Of a stretch of 64,000 bases of DNA, positions 47,078-57,359 are shown one piece after another. The stretch is taken from contig NZ_AHOO02000005.1 of the NCBI RefSeq assembly GCF_000244755.1, forward strand, positions 682,001 through 746,000. Direction: 5' to 3'. Position 1 is the stretch's first letter. The number at the start of each line of letters is the position of its first letter. A model generated the notes under the pieces. It was given only the letters and a program-made list of their open reading frames with translations. It was not told the origin of the DNA and ran no database searches. Both the position numbers and the translations under genes were made by a program. The DNA comes from Leptospira licerasiae serovar Varillal str. VAR 010 (GTDB lineage: Bacteria > Spirochaetota > Leptospiria > Leptospirales > Leptospiraceae).

Positions 47078-47163
47078 GTGAATATCCTTCTTTGATTTCG
47101 CATACTAGGATCGAATTTTCAAATTTAGTGTGACTGGATTTCGGAAGAATTTTTAGAAAAAGA

Positions 47164-47192
47164 TAAAAAAAAGCCCGCTATAAAGCGGGCTT
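47164..47192 (-). terminator. Rho-independent terminator of the small RNA
   Basis: AAGCCCGC (47171-47178) and GCGGGCTT (47185-47192) form an 8-bp stem. The A-tract at 47164-47172 gives a U-tract only for minus-strand transcription. Confidence 0.85.
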
Positions 47193-47358
47193 GAAAATCA
47201 TTCGGACAAGCGGATTAAACTCGTCCGAGGCAAGGCGAATAGAAAACGCCGTAATGGCGTTGGTGTAAACTCCAGTTAACGTATATGAATTAAGTAATAA
47301 TTCATACTGGAGAGTAACATTACGATAATATACTAAATAGGATCGAAAATCGTTCGGA
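47164..47358 (-). ncRNA. Candidate structured small RNA with own promoter and terminator
   Basis: On the minus strand three hairpins and a rho-independent terminator follow one another within about 150 nt. Hairpin 1 pairs ACTCCAG-side bases 47270-47276 with 47306-47312 and 47285-47292 with 47298-47305. Hairpin 2 is AACGCC/GGCGTT (47245-47261). Hairpin 3 pairs 47203-47210 with 47220-47227 and needs a G-U wobble that exists only in minus-strand RNA. The terminator is AAGCCCGC/GCGGGCTT plus eight U (47164-47192). A TATAAT lies at 47359-47364. No Rfam family is recognised, and no downstream gene is fused to it. Confidence 0.5.
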
Positions 47359-47387
47359 ATTATATACATGAACGTTTTTTGTTTGCA
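47359..47387 (-). promoter_or_regulatory. Putative promoter of the small RNA
   Basis: Minus-strand TATAAT (47364-47359) is a perfect -10 box, with TGCAAA (47387-47382) 17 nt upstream as a weak -35. Transcription would start near 47352. Confidence 0.4.
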
Positions 47388-47421
47388 CCTAATGGAATTA
47401 CGAAAAATTGTTTTTTAACGC

Positions 47422-49020
47422 ATGATCCGAATTTCGATCTTTTTTCTCGTTCTTATTTCGAGTTTCGGTTCCATCTTTGCGAAAGAACTTCCGTTCATTC
47501 TAGAAACAAACGAACATAATAAAAACATTACTCCTGAACTTTATCTTTGGGAAAAAACCTATACCGAAACTATTCCGCCTCCTCCCAATCAAATCGACGG
47601 TTGGAAAAAAATTGGAGCAAGCTCCTTAAATTTCAATTTTTCTAAAAGAGCATATTGGTTAAAATTCCGAATTCAATTTCGGAAAGAAATTCGTGAAAAT
47701 CTTTACTTTGTGATTCGATGGAAGGCTCACGATTTAGCGGAATTATATACCTCAAATGGGGTAATCCCGATTCAGAGAGTTGGGGATACATTATCAAAAA
47801 GTAATTGGCCTGTGAAAAATGTTCTCTATCCGACCTTACTCTTACAAGGAGAACCTGGAGAAGAAAAAGAATTTATAGTTCGCATCAAATCTGAATCCAT
47901 TATGTCGTTTCCCATCGATATTATGGACGAAGCCGGTGTCCGAGCGAACCTTGCTATCGAAACAGGTATATTTTCGCTTTCCGCATGTTTATACGGAATG
48001 CTCATATTGGTTGCGTTATTATATTATAGGGCGACAGAATATAAAGAATTTCTACTATATATCTGCTACGCTTTTTGTATGGGAGCTTCTTACGACGTAA
48101 ATTACGGAAATGCGATAGAGCTTTTTTGGGAAAATTCCCCCCTTTGGGCGGAAAAGATGAATTACTTCTTCTTTAATTTAGGCGGTATTTTCGGATTTCA
48201 ATTCATTCGAAAGTTTTTGGAAACGGATACGTTCCTGCCTTGGGTGGATCGGATCTTATTCTTTTTTTCCGTTATTTTAGGTCTGACACTTCCGCTCATT
48301 TTTACGATGGATAGTATCGCATATCTAACGGTGACCAATGAGATAATATATTCCACTTCTATTCCTATGATATTGATCTCGGGTATTTATTTAAGGGGGA
48401 GGGGAAACAGAAAATTAAATCTGTTTTTGGTCTCTTGGGGATTGTATCTTACTCTAGGATATATTAGCATTTTTTACTATATGGGAATCTTGGAATATGG
48501 GTTCTTTACTGTATATTCGGTGCCTCTTTTCTTTCCAGCGGACCTTCTAATTCTTCTGTACAATATCATCCAAAAATATTCTCAAAATATAGAAGAGAAG
48601 AACAGCCTTCTTGAAACATTGAGAGGTTTTATAAATAAGCCCAGATACGCTCGTTCCAAGATTTCCGGTTTGGACGTAGATGAGTCTTTGAACGCTCTGG
48701 AACATCTAATGAGTACCGAAAAATTATTCGCAGAGGAAGAGGTTACCATTCAGATGGTTGCTTCTAAGATAGGCTTGAGCACACATCAATTGTCTGAACT
48801 TCTGAATTCCAGACTCGGCATGGGATTTGCCGCTTACTTGAATTCCAAAAGGATAGAAGAAGCTAAACTCCTTTTAAAAAACGATACAGAGGACAATATC
48901 CTAAATATCGCATTTGCTGTAGGTTTCGGTTCTAAAACTTCTTTTAACGTGGAATTTAAGAAGGCGACCGGTCTCACTCCTAAACAGTATAAAAGTTTCG
49001 TACAAAAAGTGATTTTATAG
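47422..49020 (+). CDS. 7TMR-DISM sensor fused to AraC-family DNA-binding domain
   Basis: A 532-residue membrane transcription regulator. After a signal peptide (about 1-20), a 7TMR-DISMED2-like extracellular domain covers about 25-175 (KRAYWLKFRIQF, KEFIVRIKSESIMSFPIDI), followed by seven membrane helices (about 185-390). A short linker leads to an AraC-type double helix-turn-helix (about 430-530) with VASKIGLSTHQLSELLNSR and NILNIAFAVGFGSKTSFNVEFKKATG. It would sense an extracellular ligand and act on DNA while tethered to the membrane. It is divergent from the candidate small RNA and the NTF2/sigma operon. Confidence 0.83.
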   Translation: MIRISIFFLVLISSFGSIFAKELPFILETNEHNKNITPELYLWEKTYTETIPPPPNQIDGWKKIGASSLNFNFSKRAYWLKFRIQFRKEIRENLYFVIRWKAHDLAELYTSNGVIPIQRVGDTLSKSNWPVKNVLYPTLLLQGEPGEEKEFIVRIKSESIMSFPIDIMDEAGVRANLAIETGIFSLSACLYGMLILVALLYYRATEYKEFLLYICYAFCMGASYDVNYGNAIELFWENSPLWAEKMNYFFFNLGGIFGFQFIRKFLETDTFLPWVDRILFFFSVILGLTLPLIFTMDSIAYLTVTNEIIYSTSIPMILISGIYLRGRGNRKLNLFLVSWGLYLTLGYISIFYYMGILEYGFFTVYSVPLFFPADLLILLYNIIQKYSQNIEEKNSLLETLRGFINKPRYARSKISGLDVDESLNALEHLMSTEKLFAEEEVTIQMVASKIGLSTHQLSELLNSRLGMGFAAYLNSKRIEEAKLLLKNDTEDNILNIAFAVGFGSKTSFNVEFKKATGLTPKQYKSFVQKVIL

Positions 49021-50196
49021 AAGCGTCGAGATTTTTTCGAGTCCTGCTTGAAACGATTCAGTTTCAGAGATTAAGCTGATCACTATACCTCCGGAATTTT
49101 CTTCGAATCCGAACATAGAACCCGGATGAACCAATACTTTCTCTTTTTCTAATAATCTAAAGCAGAATTCTTCGTCGTGCAGGAAGGACTCGGACTGTAA
49201 TACCGCATACCATCCTCCCTTAGGTGGGGAATAGACGATCTCAGGATGAGAAGAGTGAAAACTTTTTAGAGCTTGGAGATTTCTGCTTATTCTTCTGAGA
49301 ACTTGGCTTTGGATCATATTTCTCCACTGTAACAATTCACGAAGAGCGAGTTGGATAGGAGTTCCGACAGAAAGATAGGTATCGGAAATGATCTCTAATC
49401 TTTCCTTACATTCTTGTTTCCAATTTGGAGGACCTCCAACATGGATCCAGGAGAGTTTCATTTGGGGAAGTGCAAGTATTTTAGATATCCCATTTACCAC
49501 AAACATTGGAAAATCAATATGAAAGAAATCGATTTGGTTCGGATTTTCCGCGTGAAGATAATCTGAAAACACTTCATCCAAGACCAATGCTATCTTCTTC
49601 GTTCTAGAAATTACTTTTAATTTTTCGAATTCTTCCGAGGTAAGTAAGTTTCCCGTCGGGTTATTAGGAGAAACCAAAAATAGTATTTTAGTTTTGTTAG
49701 TGATCTTAGAATTTAAGTCTTCAAAATCTATTTTCCAGTCGTCTTCCCGATTCAGCTTGTAAGAATTAAATTCCACCGCATCCAATAGGGATAAAAATTC
49801 GAAGAGCGGATATCCTGGACAAGGTATGAGAACTTCTTCTCCAGGATTACATAATAACTTTATTAAATAAGAATATGCTTCAGAAGAAGAAGACGTTAAG
49901 AATAGATCTTCTTCTGAGACTATATGACCTTTTTCCTTGTAATAGTCTACGATGGACTTTCTGGCGTTTAGAGTCCCCTTTGGATTGGGATCGTATTCCA
50001 GACTTTCGGGTTTTTCGAAAGAATGTAATATTGCCTCTCTTGGGAAAACTAGTCCTACTTTTGTAGGATTGGAAATTGTTAAGTCGATCCAATCTTGCCC
50101 GGATCTTCTAAAGGAGTCCAAGAGCGAATATAGCTCGTTCTCTCCCGGAAGGAATTCGAATCGGTCGCTAAAGCGAGGAGTATTTTTCGAATTCAT
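49015..50196 (-). CDS. PLP-dependent aminotransferase, class I/II
   Basis: A 393-residue fold-type I aminotransferase. SPNNPTGN (near 172), LDEVFSDYLH (near 200) and the PLP-binding Lys in GISKILALPQMKLSW (near 235) are intact. The C-terminal GGWYAVLQSESFLHDEEF region matches aminotransferases such as those for aspartate, alanine or branched substrates; the exact donor is not clear. It is cotranscribed with the DUF2905 gene, which ends 10 bp upstream. Its stop overlaps the stop of the convergent AraC gene by 6 bases. Confidence 0.85.
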   Translation of the reverse strand: MNSKNTPRFSDRFEFLPGENELYSLLDSFRRSGQDWIDLTISNPTKVGLVFPREAILHSFEKPESLEYDPNPKGTLNARKSIVDYYKEKGHIVSEEDLFLTSSSSEAYSYLIKLLCNPGEEVLIPCPGYPLFEFLSLLDAVEFNSYKLNREDDWKIDFEDLNSKITNKTKILFLVSPNNPTGNLLTSEEFEKLKVISRTKKIALVLDEVFSDYLHAENPNQIDFFHIDFPMFVVNGISKILALPQMKLSWIHVGGPPNWKQECKERLEIISDTYLSVGTPIQLALRELLQWRNMIQSQVLRRISRNLQALKSFHSSHPEIVYSPPKGGWYAVLQSESFLHDEEFCFRLLEKEKVLVHPGSMFGFEENSGGIVISLISETESFQAGLEKISTLL

Positions 50197-50205
50197 AAGT
50201 ATTTC

Positions 50206-50436
50206 TTAATGTATAAATCTATTCCAAAGATACAGAAGAAGAGATAGTCCGATGCTGATCAGAATGGAAGTTGCAAAAGGAAAATAGAATTTGAAATTTT
50301 CTCTTTCGATCTTGAAGTCTCCCGGTAGATTTCCGAGAGAAGAGATAAACGGAAGTTTGGGGCCGAAAACGAAAATAACCCCAACAATGAGGAAGAATGC
50401 CCCGATCCAAAGAAAAGTTTTGCCTAGCGGTTCCAT
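50206..50436 (-). CDS. DUF2905 small membrane protein
   Basis: A 76-residue membrane protein with two hydrophobic segments (about 5-25 and 48-70) around the conserved LPGDFKIERENFKFYFPFATSI motif, which defines DUF2905. The start is taken at ATG 50436, as family members begin a few residues before the first helix; a codon at 50457 would add seven residues. Function is unknown. It precedes the aminotransferase gene by 9 bp. Confidence 0.82.
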   Translation of the reverse strand: MEPLGKTFLWIGAFFLIVGVIFVFGPKLPFISSLGNLPGDFKIERENFKFYFPFATSILISIGLSLLLYLWNRFIH

Positions 50437-50461
50437 ATGAGATCCACTTGGAAACAAGAAC

Positions 50462-50551
<90 letters not shown>

Positions 50552-50632
50552 GGTTCTTGGTTGCGATTACGATGTTTTTCCAAGGAGCGGTCCGGTCAAG
50601 GAGATTCGATCCAAAAGTTCCGAGCGGGAGGC

Positions 50633-52186
50633 TCAGGACTTTTTCTCAGAAATAAATTGGGCGGCTCTTTTGGAGAATGCCATGATCGTATAGCTTGGGT
50701 CCACGGAAACTGCCGTCGGGAATACGCTGGAATCGCTTACATATAAATTTGAAATCCCATGTACCTTATGTTTCCAATCTACAACGGATGTTTTAGGGTC
50801 TAGTCCCATTCTACATCCTCCTGCAGGATGAGGAGCGGCCATTGCCATTGAAGCAGGTGTTAACGGAAGTGAATCCACAACACCTACTTCTTCCGGTTTA
50901 GTTAATACGGTTCTTTTCAGATCCGGAAGAATAACCTTATATGCTCCTGCTTTAAAGTTCAGAATGACTTGTTTACGAATACAATCTTTGAGTATTTCTT
51001 TAGTGAGCGGTCCGAAGCTATATTGCACTTCTCTTTTTCCGGCGGACGTAACATCTATTCTTCCTAACTCGGTATCGGGATCGTCGATCCAGCCGATGGT
51101 CCCTCCGAGTCGAGGAAGTTCTTTCATGATCTCGAAATGTTCCTCTCCGAATCCCGGAACCAAAGCACCTATCGCTCCTGGTTGTAATTGGTTGGCCATG
51201 ATTAGATAACCGCCTTCTCTGTAAGTTCCTCCCGCATAACGTGCCAATCTAAACTCTTCCACCCCATATGCGGATGGAATATTTCTCCATTGGATAATAG
51301 ATTCTTTGTAGAGAGCGTGAACGAACGGAGAAGGATTGATCGCTAAAAATTCCCCTAACGCAGGTAACTTTTTCTTAAGTCCGTTTTTTAGAAGAAAGGT
51401 AGAACTTCCGAATCCTCCTGCTGCGACCACGACTGTGTCCGCTTTAAAACGTAACTTTACTTCGGATTCTTTTTGAGAAGGTCTGTCTATCACAACTGCT
51501 TCTAAGCCGACAACCTTGTCTCCTTCAAGTTCCAATTTTAATGCTTTAGTATCCGCGTAAAGATCCGCTCCTAAAGCCATTGCCATCGGTATATGGGTAA
51601 TCAATTGACTTTGTTTTGCTCCGAACATACAACCTTGCATACAATGTCCGGACTTTTGACAGTTCTTTCTAGCTTGAGGGACCGGATTTCCTTCCCATCC
51701 CAACTCTTTAGAAGCTTTGCGAACCAATTGGTTCATTCTGTTGTAATTTTCTTCTTTAGCTGGATGGACATTCAGTGTGTCGTCTAACTCTTTCCAGAAA
51801 GGCTCCAAATCTTCAGCTCCATGGCCAAGCACTCCGAATTTATCCTTCCAGAGTTCCAATCTGTCAGTAGGCGTTCTATAACTGTCCGCCCAGTAATGAA
51901 CGGAAGCACCGCCTACATTCTTTCCGTAAACTATATTCACCGTTCCGTCGGCAGTGGTGGCCATATTTCTCTCAGCGGAAACTTTTCCTGCCATATTCAA
52001 TTCATGATTATCAAAGGATCCTGTATGATAGTAACCTCCTTCTTCGATCAGAATTACCTTCTTTCCTGCCTTAGCTAGTTCGTAAGCTACGGTTGCACCG
52101 CCGCAACCGGTTCCTATCACTAAAACCTCTGTGCGGATCTCTTTGGATTCTCCCAAATTTTTCCATTCGTAAATTTTACCCGACAT
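50633..52186 (-). CDS. GMC-family oxidoreductase
   Basis: A 517-residue FAD enzyme of the glucose-methanol-choline group. The FAD-binding motif VLVIGTGCGGATVAYELA is at about 21-38, followed by KNVGGASVHYWADSYRTP. The C-terminal catalytic region has HPAGGCRMG with the conserved His and VSDSSVFPTAVSVDPSYTIMAFSKRAA. A Cys-rich stretch (CQKSGHCMQGCMFGAKQ) resembles those of membrane-bound gluconate or alcohol dehydrogenases and long-chain alcohol oxidases. It overlaps the preceding gene by 11 nt. The electron acceptor and substrate are unknown, but the pairing suggests a dehydrogenase rather than an oxidase. Confidence 0.86.
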   Translation of the reverse strand: MSGKIYEWKNLGESKEIRTEVLVIGTGCGGATVAYELAKAGKKVILIEEGGYYHTGSFDNHELNMAGKVSAERNMATTADGTVNIVYGKNVGGASVHYWADSYRTPTDRLELWKDKFGVLGHGAEDLEPFWKELDDTLNVHPAKEENYNRMNQLVRKASKELGWEGNPVPQARKNCQKSGHCMQGCMFGAKQSQLITHIPMAMALGADLYADTKALKLELEGDKVVGLEAVVIDRPSQKESEVKLRFKADTVVVAAGGFGSSTFLLKNGLKKKLPALGEFLAINPSPFVHALYKESIIQWRNIPSAYGVEEFRLARYAGGTYREGGYLIMANQLQPGAIGALVPGFGEEHFEIMKELPRLGGTIGWIDDPDTELGRIDVTSAGKREVQYSFGPLTKEILKDCIRKQVILNFKAGAYKVILPDLKRTVLTKPEEVGVVDSLPLTPASMAMAAPHPAGGCRMGLDPKTSVVDWKHKVHGISNLYVSDSSVFPTAVSVDPSYTIMAFSKRAAQFISEKKS

Positions 52187-52757
52187 CGGAACCTCCTACT
52201 AGTTTGCGATAATAGATCCTGGACTCGCTCAACTTTTCGGGAGGATTTAAAAATGGTCCGTCATACGAAATCGCTTTAAAAGTGGATTCATGTCCGTAAT
52301 ACATTAGAAAAATAGGCATTCTTAAATTTGCCCATACCGCTCTTACCGTGTCCGAGTCTGAATGGTTCAATTCAGATAAGAACTGTCTTCTGGATTCTAA
52401 AGAAAGCTTGGAGAATCTGGAAAACTTCCAGTGAAAGAAAGGAAGATATTCCAAAACCATGATTAAGGTTTTAAAGTCGTCGGATAAGAATGGATCTACG
52501 AAATAAAATTCTTCATCTAATCTTTCCAATACCTTAGCTTCTTTATATGTTGGAGCTCCAACAGCTTCGGGTAAGATAGCTTCCGATAATGCGGCTAGGG
52601 TTTCTAATTCGGATTCGGAGAAGAATAGTACCTTAGGTAATTGTCTGGAAGATCTGTTTAAGATACAAACCGATCCCCCTAGTACTAGAGCGCCCGAACC
52701 GGCGAATCCCAATCTCAGGAATGTTTTGCGGGAAAAACGCTGGGCTGAATTTGCCAT
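52176..52757 (-). CDS. Gluconate 2-dehydrogenase subunit 3-like exported protein
   Basis: A 193-residue small subunit, with an N-terminal Tat-like signal (SRKTFLRLGFAGSGALVLGG) in which the second Arg is Lys. The mature helical part begins with FSESELETLAALSEAILPE, the motif of gluconate 2-dehydrogenase subunit 3 and related proteins. It overlaps the GMC gene by 11 nt, so the two proteins form a complex. Family members help export the large subunit through the Tat system. Whether a cytochrome subunit exists is not visible. Confidence 0.78.
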   Translation of the reverse strand: MANSAQRFSRKTFLRLGFAGSGALVLGGSVCILNRSSRQLPKVLFFSESELETLAALSEAILPEAVGAPTYKEAKVLERLDEEFYFVDPFLSDDFKTLIMVLEYLPFFHWKFSRFSKLSLESRRQFLSELNHSDSDTVRAVWANLRMPIFLMYYGHESTFKAISYDGPFLNPPEKLSESRIYYRKLVGGSDVG

Positions 52758-52859
52758 TGCAGTGTTTTCCTTTGATTCTCGGACTTGTCAATCCTATCTA
52801 CCCGTTTCTATTCAGAAAACCAACTTGACGTTCCAAACGTTCGATAATCCTTAGTATTC

Positions 52860-53093
52860 ATGGCAGATAAGAATGATAAAGTTCCGGAAAATGTTCCGGG
52901 AAAATTCTATATTGATAACAGCTGTGTCCCTTGTAATGACTGCTTGGAAGAGGCCCCTCAACTTTTGAAATATACCGACGATGAGTCTAAGGTTTATTTC
53001 CATAAACAGCCTGTTAGTCCGGAAGAAGCGATTGCTGCTCGCAAAGCTATGGAAATCTGTCCTGTTGAAGCGATCGGAGATGACGGAGAGTAA
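52860..53093 (+). CDS. Single-cluster ferredoxin
   Basis: A 77-residue acidic ferredoxin. SCVPCNDCLEEAPQ (near 20) plus the distal CPVEAI (near 66) provide one cluster site. The spacing CxxCxxC with a late CP fits a [4Fe-4S] or [3Fe-4S] ferredoxin of the single-cluster kind. It is a possible electron donor for the sulfite or nitrite reductase encoded elsewhere in this window, but no direct link is seen. It stands alone; a strong hairpin follows the stop. Confidence 0.85.
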   Translation: MADKNDKVPENVPGKFYIDNSCVPCNDCLEEAPQLLKYTDDESKVYFHKQPVSPEEAIAARKAMEICPVEAIGDDGE

Positions 53094-53431
53094 GTAGATC
53101 GACTTGAAGTTTTTCGGTCTTATTAGGATCGGAAAACTTCCACCCAGAAAAAGAATTATGTTTTTTTAATTTACTTTTCTTCTTTTTTAATTCTTAAAAA
53201 GATAAAACCCACGCGAAAAATGGTTCCTTCTTCGGAACCGAATCCTTAAAAGCAGATCACTTGTCCTAAAACGAAAGGTTTAGCTCCGAGTGAAATTTGA
53301 AATCTTAGATCCGTTTATTTTGCGGAAATAAATCCCTTACATTTTAGGATTTTGGGCCTTTTTTATTTGCAATGTACTCGTCTAAGTTGTCTTTATATGC
53401 ATTAAGTTAATAGAGCAAGTTCTTGCATTTT
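53094..53431. other. Non-coding gap before the histidine kinase
   Basis: An AT-rich stretch of about 340 bp without a coding frame. It contains a strong hairpin at 53106-53140 and a smaller one, GGTTCC/GGAACC (53222-53239). Weak promoter-like elements may lie near 53370-53400. Nothing else is recognised. Confidence 0.55.
53106..53140 (+). terminator. Strong hairpin after the ferredoxin gene
   Basis: GAAGTTTT and AAAACTTC enclose six further pairs, two of them wobble, giving a 14-bp stem with a 7-nt loop. It begins 12 bp after the ferredoxin stop. There is no immediate T-tract, so it may stabilise the 3' end rather than terminate. Confidence 0.5.
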
Positions 53432-55345
53432 ATGGAAGGAAGACCGGGTGAGGAAAAAGTCAAATTGGATCAAAACCAAGATTTGTACCGGATCTTAATC
53501 GAAACAAGTCGAGAGCTGATCTGCTTACACGATCCGGAAGGGATCTATCTTTATGTAAATCCTATCATCGAAACTCTTACCGGTTTTAAACCGGAAGAAA
53601 TGTTGGGTCGTAATCCTTACGATTTCATCCATCAAGACGACAGAGAACGAATTCTGAGGGATTCTCATAATCCTGCAAAAGAAGGAAAACCTACGGTAGC
53701 CACTCAGTACCGTTTTTTAAAGAAGAACGGAGACTATGTTTGGTTCCAAACCTTAACTCAACCAATTAGGAACGAAGACGGTAAGGTTACCTACTTAAAC
53801 ACAACTTCTAGAGATGTTACCGATCAAGTAAGACTAACGGAGAGTCTGCAACAGGAAAAAAAATTCTCCTCTATCATGGCTGAGCTTGCGAAAGTTGGAG
53901 CTTGGGAATCTAATCTTGAGACCGGAATTTTGTATTGGTCTTCCGAAATTTATAAGATCCTTGAAAGAGATCCTTCTCTGGGGATTGATAGAGATACTGT
54001 TTATCAAAAGTATTCTTATCCTGAAGATCTTGAAAAATTAAGAGAGAATAACTTACGAGTTTATCAAAAAGGTGAGACTTACTCTGTGGAACATAGAATG
54101 GTCACAGGGACAGGAAGAATAATCTGGGTCCGAACTCAAGGTAAACCTGCATATTCCGACGGAAGGATCGTGGGAGTATACGGCGCTATGCAGGATATCA
54201 CTCTTTCCAAACTAGTGGAAGAGGAGATTCGTTTAAGTGAGAAAAAATTTTCGGAAGCGTTTCATAGCTCGGGTAATGGGATCATTCTTCTGGATAGGAA
54301 TGGGCACTTTTTAGAACTCAATCAGTCCTTCGCTAAGATGTTAGGATATGAACCTGACGAACTTCTTTTTAAATCTTTCCAAGATGTAACTTATCCGGAA
54401 GATCTGAATGTAGGTGCAGAAGCATTTCGCAAAATAATCAACGGAGAAAGGGACAGCGCTCAATTTGCAAAGAGATATCTACATAAAAAAGGACATATAG
54501 TCTGGGTATTTATCACCGGAGTTGCAGTTCGAAAAGATTCGGGAGAACTGATGTTCATCGTTTCCCAGATCCAGGATATTTCCCGCAAAAGGATCTTAGA
54601 GAATATTCTGAGAGAAAAAAATGCAAGGCTTAGATCCGTCGGCAACCATTTAAAAGAAAGGATCTCTCAATTGGAGGAATTCAACCAGATCGTCTCCCAT
54701 AACATGAGATCTCCTATCGGGAATATTTCTACGCTCGTCAAGTTTCTAGAGGAGGCTGAAACAGAGGCAGAAAGAATAGAATACATGGATTATCTTAAGA
54801 CCACCTCTGACCAATTACTTACTACATTAAACGAAATCGTAGAAGTGATCAAAATAAGACAAAACCCTAAGGTTATCTCAGAAGAAATCCAGTTTGAGTC
54901 CGTATTTTCTAGAGTTAAGGCAATGTTTTTAGGCCAGATACTTGAATATGAGGCCGAGATTCTCGCAGATTTTTCAGAATCTCCTTCGATTATATATCCT
55001 CCGGTCTATCTGGAGAGTATATTCTTGAACCTACTTTCAAATTCTTTGAAATATAAAAGTGAATCCCCTCATCCGGTGATCCGATTTAGGACGTATTGGT
55101 CTCACGGAAATCATATTTTGGAAGTGCAAGATAACGGTTTAGGAATTGACTTAAATAAACATGGGGATCAAATTTTTAAATTACACAAAAGATTTCACCG
55201 AAACACGGAGGGAAGGGGTTTGGGGCTATTCATGACTAAAAACCAAATCGAATCCTTGGGTGGAGAAATCCATGTGGAAAGTTCTCCCGGACAGGGCACG
55301 AAATTTATTATTCATCTTTCTAAAGCAAATGAATTCGCTATCTAA
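53432..55345 (+). CDS. Multi-PAS sensor histidine kinase
   Basis: A soluble, cytoplasmic sensor kinase of about 637 residues with no membrane segment. Three PAS/PAC domains (about 20-140, 150-275, 280-395) are followed by a HisKA domain with the phospho-accepting His in IVSHNMRSPIGNISTLV (near 430) and a HATPase domain with N-box NLLSNSLKYKSE, G1 DNGLGID and GRGLGLFMTKNQIESLGG. The start could be TTG 53423 or ATG 53432. A response regulator starts inside its end, so the two form a two-component system. The stimulus is unknown; redox or light sensing through PAS is possible. Confidence 0.88.
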   Translation: MEGRPGEEKVKLDQNQDLYRILIETSRELICLHDPEGIYLYVNPIIETLTGFKPEEMLGRNPYDFIHQDDRERILRDSHNPAKEGKPTVATQYRFLKKNGDYVWFQTLTQPIRNEDGKVTYLNTTSRDVTDQVRLTESLQQEKKFSSIMAELAKVGAWESNLETGILYWSSEIYKILERDPSLGIDRDTVYQKYSYPEDLEKLRENNLRVYQKGETYSVEHRMVTGTGRIIWVRTQGKPAYSDGRIVGVYGAMQDITLSKLVEEEIRLSEKKFSEAFHSSGNGIILLDRNGHFLELNQSFAKMLGYEPDELLFKSFQDVTYPEDLNVGAEAFRKIINGERDSAQFAKRYLHKKGHIVWVFITGVAVRKDSGELMFIVSQIQDISRKRILENILREKNARLRSVGNHLKERISQLEEFNQIVSHNMRSPIGNISTLVKFLEEAETEAERIEYMDYLKTTSDQLLTTLNEIVEVIKIRQNPKVISEEIQFESVFSRVKAMFLGQILEYEAEILADFSESPSIIYPPVYLESIFLNLLSNSLKYKSESPHPVIRFRTYWSHGNHILEVQDNGLGIDLNKHGDQIFKLHKRFHRNTEGRGLGLFMTKNQIESLGGEIHVESSPGQGTKFIIHLSKANEFAI

Positions 55346-55739
55346 AAAACAGAAACTTTTACTTGTAGATGACGATGCGATCTTTGTTGAGATCGCTAAA
55401 AGGACCATCGAAAAAACCGGCGCAGTCGAAAGCTTAAAAGTGTTCCCGGATGGAGAAGGTGCGATCAGCTTTTTGAAAGAGCACAAAAGTGAGCCGGATA
55501 TCATTCCTGATTTTATATTTTTAGATATTAACATGCCTTTTATGGATGGCTGGCAATTTTTAGAAGAGTACGCGAACTTCGTCAATGCTCTCAGTAAAAA
55601 GCCGGAAATTTATATGGTTAGCTCTTCAGTTGACGATTCGGACTTAAGAAGAGCTAAAGAAATCCCATTAGTAAAGGATTATATAATCAAGCCTGTATCT
55701 TTGGATTCGTTTAAGAAGATCTTAACGAATGGCCATTAA
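55329..55739 (+). CDS. Single-domain response regulator
   Basis: A 136-residue receiver-only protein. The acidic pocket is LLVDDD (near 12), the phospho-acceptor Asp is in FIFLDINMP (near 66), and the conserved Lys is in YIIKPVS (near 120). There is no DNA-binding output domain, so it acts by protein contact or as a phosphorelay step. The start overlaps the histidine kinase gene by 17 nt; codons before ATG 55329 would place non-conserved residues ahead of the receiver. It is the likely target of the preceding kinase. Confidence 0.87.
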   Translation: MNSLSKKQKLLLVDDDAIFVEIAKRTIEKTGAVESLKVFPDGEGAISFLKEHKSEPDIIPDFIFLDINMPFMDGWQFLEEYANFVNALSKKPEIYMVSSSVDDSDLRRAKEIPLVKDYIIKPVSLDSFKKILTNGH

Positions 55740-55740
55740 T

Positions 55741-57207
<1,467 letters not shown>

Positions 57208-57250
57208 ATCGACCCCCAGCGAAATATTTTAATTTTTTCGAATATCCGCA

Positions 57251-57314
57251 CCCGATGTAGGAGCTCCTACAACCGAGGACTGTGTTTGTAAGCCCGATGT
57301 AGGAACTCCTACAA
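57251..57314. repeat. Two REP-like palindromic repeats
   Basis: Two copies of a 22-bp unit CCCGATGTAGGA-(G/A)-CTCCTACAA start at 57251 and 57293, with a 42-bp period. Each contains a near-perfect palindrome TGTAGGAGCTCCTACA or TGTAGGAACTCCTACA. They lie between moeA and icd. A third degenerate copy is at 59577-59602. Confidence 0.75.
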
Positions 57315-57359
57315 ACGTTTGTCTTATTTCAATCGATGAGGCGAATGGGTCAATCTGGA

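Noticed and set aside
47178..47369. A 63-codon open frame on the minus strand across the small RNA candidate
   Set aside because: It ends inside the terminator stem, has no ribosome-binding site and its sequence is explained by the three RNA hairpins.
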